64,000 nucleotides of DNA from Paragyromitra xinjiangensis (Eukaryota > Ascomycota > Pezizomycetes > Pezizales > Discinaceae), in the NCBI GenBank assembly GCA_038503065.1, contig JBCAMK010000022.1, forward strand, positions 1,207,119 through 1,271,118. Reading direction: 5' to 3'. Made by a program: the position numbers and the translations under genes. Positions 61,701 to 64,000 of the stretch are shown here, piece after piece (within the stretch, counting starts at the first letter, position 1; each line of letters starts with the position of its first letter). Below the pieces are notes generated by a model. The model was not told the origin of the DNA. It saw only the letters and a list, made by a program, of their open reading frames with translations, and ran no database searches.

Positions 61701-62546
61701 TCTTTGCATCATCCCACAGCACCTCATCTGCGACCCTCTTCATGAATCTCTTTACTTCAACCTCCTGTCCGACTGCCCTCAATATCCCTGTTAGCATCTC
61801 GGACACAAATCTTGGGTGCGCACTCTCTCTTTCCTCCTGAAGCGTTTCTCCCGCTTTACTCCCCCTTCCAGCAGCAGCACTGATAAAATCGTTCTTCATT
61901 TTCTCCACCAAGTCTGCGAGCCTAATTAGAAACATCGGGTTAGTTAACTTCGCCCAGGGCACAGCAACGGCGGGGCCTGGGTAAGAGATAAGAAGTTTTC
62001 CGATTGTCCCTGTGACGGCCGAGGAGGTGGGGGAAGCTTCGAAAGAGGTGAAGAGGACAGAGTATCCAGTACGCTGGAGTACAAGTCCAGCGTTCTGAGC
62101 CGAGATGTGGATGCCGATAGCATCTCGATACCCACCCCCGTTAGTCGCATTACCAAGAAAGATAGAAGGTTAACCAAACCGCCATCTTTCATCTCGCTCA
62201 CGGCCTCTGCAAACACATGGGCACAACGCGAGTTGACTTTCTCGAGTATGTCAAAGTGTTTGAGCATTTTGACGACGGCGGGCCATGTGGAATTACTGGG
62301 CGGTTGATAGCGCGCATATAAAGCGGAGGTCTGCTGTAGGAGCTGCAAGAGTACAGAGTTTTTCTCGCCAGTGAAGTCCTCGGCGCTTTGGGGAAGCTTC
62401 GGAGGAAGGAAGACATGGTTAATGACGAAGTCGAAGCAATCCGAGGAGATTTCGTCTATGTCTATTAGTGACAAGTACGGAACTAGATTTATACTACTAG
62501 GGCTAGGGAAAAGAGAACCTTTGAATTGGGCCATAACGGTGAACAA
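52776..62546 (-). CDS. giant DUF6606/DUF3638/DUF3645 protein with SecA-like motor motifs
   Basis: Six exons, 62180-62546, 59077-62123, 58949-59023, 55428-58899, 54137-55321 and 52776-54079; all phases agree and no stop interrupts the 3,149 residues, the usual size of this fungal family. The N-terminal DUF6606 (about residues 20-300) shows FDFVINHVFLPPKLPQ, IHISAQNAGLVLQRTG and GKLLISYPGPAVAVPW. DUF3638 contains the P-loop MQLCMGEGKTSVI (GEGKT at 2087-2091), VVVLKPL, GGLVNRRVFFMPFSRG and LLDESDELLSLKHELIYTIG (DESDE at 2232-2236). DUF3645 shows VPYRAKDSPAGKAEFSHPD and LTCLSYYYGGL near 2400-2440. Then come VYLDEAHTRGTDLKLP (RGTDLKLP at 2688-2695) and VQACMRMRKLGNGHSVMF (about 2714-2731). These resemble motifs I, II, V and VI of SecA/SF2 ATPases. 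Biological role unknown. Start: Met at 62546 or 62534. End: GAG is followed by GTATGA, so a further small exon is possible, but TGA at 52776 closes the frame. Confidence 0.9.
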
Positions 62547-63150
62547 GCGCAGGACGCGGGTGAGCTAGATAACCGCTACGTAACAGTATAAATGAGAAAT
62601 GTAATAATTTTTGCTACCCTCGGCAGAAAAAGTTTGTTTGTGGAGATAAGCGAAAAGAGAAGATGCGTCTAGTATTATCGGCAGGTCGCCAAGACTTCAG
62701 GCAACCCACGAGAACAGCCCTGGATTACAGTGGGGGAATGGCTAAGCTTCAGGTTGGGGTGGCGCCGACTTCTGCATACTTCTGGGAGGGGCTGAGCTAT
62801 AACACGGAACCACATGTAGAATCATAAGACATCACTCGCAGTGCAACTATATATCTCTCTGATCATGAAATATCACTCGATATATGATAGCAAAGAAAGC
62901 CACGTGATCCATGAGCCTGGTACCCGGTAAGTCAGCTATGCAATCCTACCAAGAAAACCCCGGAGTTTTCAGAGTAGGTTGATGTTTGGGTAAAAAGCAC
63001 TAGGTGCTTAAGATTATCACCGTAAAGAATTAAGATAAAATGGCGTGAAGACGATATCCAAAGTTTGGGTTTGGCCTGGTTTAATAGGTTCTCTTTAGCC
63101 ATCAAGGAAAAGGAACCCGTCTCGTGCGTGAGGCAGAGCGTGGGAACCTT
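62547..63150. other. upstream region of the giant gene
   Basis: About 600 bp expected to hold the promoter of the minus-strand giant gene. No clear TATA box or coding feature. Confidence 0.4.
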
Positions 63151-63788
63151 AAAATGGGGGGAGTATCGTGGGATACTTAGTATTTATCGCGGTGAGGAGT
63201 GAAGAAAGGTAGGCTGCTAAGACTGTTCTGCGATGTTGATCGTAGAGGTGGTTTCGTCTGATTTCTAGACTCCTCAGTTAGCTGAGATGGACGGGGTATT
63301 ATACCTATCCGAGGACGGAGACGGATGTTGGGACATCCGTGCCGGGTAGCCTTTCGGCCGAGTCGGCGATAGTAATGACGCGATCTGTTACAAATCTGAT
63401 TTCAAAGCACGGAGTTAGCTAACTCCGTCTTATAAATCGAATTACAAATCGAAAAGTGGGGCAACGGCTTAAATGGGGGGAAGTATCGTGGGATACTTAG
63501 GATTTATCGCGGTGAGGAGTGAAGAAGGTAGGCTGCTAAGACTGTTCTGCGATGTTGATCGTAGAGGTGGTTTCGTCTGATTTCTAGACTCCTCAGTTAG
63601 CTGAGATGGACGGGGTATTATACCTATCCGAGGACGGAGACGGATGTTGAGACATCCGTGCCGGGTAGCTTTTCGGCCGAGTCGGCGATAGTAATGACGC
63701 GATCTGTTACAAATCTGATTTCAAAGCACGGAGTGTCAATAACTCCGCCTTTATAAATCGAATTACAAATCGAAAAGTGCAACGGCTC
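63151..63788. repeat. two tandem copies of a 320-bp unit
   Basis: Copy 1 (63151-63470) and copy 2 (63471-63788) are nearly identical. Both start AAATGGGGGG, carry TATCGTGGGATACTTAG, GGACGGGGTATTATACC, a CGGATGT-T-GACATCCG stem and CGGCCGAGTCGGCGATAG, and end AATCGAATTACAAATCGAAA. Differences are a few substitutions and a small indel in the CGGAGTTAGCTAACTCCG palindrome (changed to GGAGTGTCAATAACTCCG in copy 2). There is no reading frame. The GC content, hairpins and position at the window edge would suit spacer subrepeats of an rDNA array, but no rRNA gene is in view. Confidence 0.85.
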
Positions 63789-64000
63789 GGGGAACCGGAA
63801 ACAATGCAAGGGCGGGGGTGATTAGCCGGGCGCTTATGCATGCACGCTGCGCCACCCGACGCCGCTGTGTTACGAGGCGGGTAGACATCCGCTGGCGGGC
63901 CGACGGCTAAATACTTAGCCGAGGTTCCGACGGTCCGAACATCCGGTGCCAAAGAGATCTACTTTACCCGCGGTACCACCTTTCCCTTTCGGGTAGGAGG
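63789..64000. other. GC-rich edge sequence
   Basis: Differs from the rest of the window by high GC and absence of frames. It continues the style of the tandem units and runs off the edge. It could be spacer or external transcribed spacer of rDNA, or a transposon end; undecided. Confidence 0.3.

Noticed and set aside
59179..61840. Many plus-strand frames of 65-210 codons inside the giant gene
   Set aside because: They lie opposite conserved coding exons and show no motifs; they reflect the composition of the real gene.

Overview
This is eukaryotic DNA from a filamentous ascomycete. Genes are cut by many short GT-AG introns (about 48-160 bp) with CTAAC-like branch points, and the families are fungal: tyrosinase, an EBP-type sterol isomerase, a GMC oxidoreductase, a BBE-type FAD oxidase, and a giant DUF6606/DUF3638/DUF3645 protein. 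Only about ten intact genes lie in 64 kb, and the gaps are long, AT-rich and repeat-bearing. That fits a repeat-inflated Pezizomycete such as a truffle (Tuber), but the species is inference. No tRNA, CRISPR array, operon or prokaryotic feature was found.

Layout. 1-4793: mostly empty, with one copy of a dispersed repeat. 4794-7209: nine-exon tyrosinase with one apparent frame slip. 7434-9963: decayed F-box/ankyrin gene interrupted by a second copy of that repeat. 10302-11035 (-): small acidic disordered protein. 12972-14806 (-): von Willebrand A domain protein. 16937-17919 (+): EBP/EXPERA sterol isomerase-like membrane protein. 18552-19776 (-): broken DUF1771/Smr gene. 20887-22736 (+): coiled-coil protein. 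23474-23678: MITE with TA duplication. 24376-25147 (-): small three-exon gene resembling only the TFIIS central domain. 25148-31286: gene-poor, with a 47-bp-arm inverted repeat. 31287-33414 (+): GMC oxidoreductase. 36237-38865 (+): six-exon gene of an uncharacterised fungal family, with a 51-bp minisatellite in its first intron. 40125-41760 (-): five-exon BBE-type FAD oxidoreductase. 46112-46867 (-): orphan protein with a beta-trefoil-like stretch. 52776-62546 (-): 3,149-residue giant protein. 63151-63788: two tandem 320-bp units near the right edge.

Exon joins were worked out by hand from splice signals, reading phase and family conservation. They are stated per gene and not checked against transcripts. 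The genes do not form a pathway. Three are unrelated flavin or copper oxidoreductases, with no backbone enzyme nearby to make this a biosynthetic cluster.

The most interesting points are these. The giant protein carries SecA-like motor motifs (GEGKT, DESDE, RGTDLKL and a Q..MRMR.LG.G segment). The TFIIS-like domain stands alone. Two short motifs, TACATGTA and the telobox AACCCTAACCC, are strongly over-represented outside genes.
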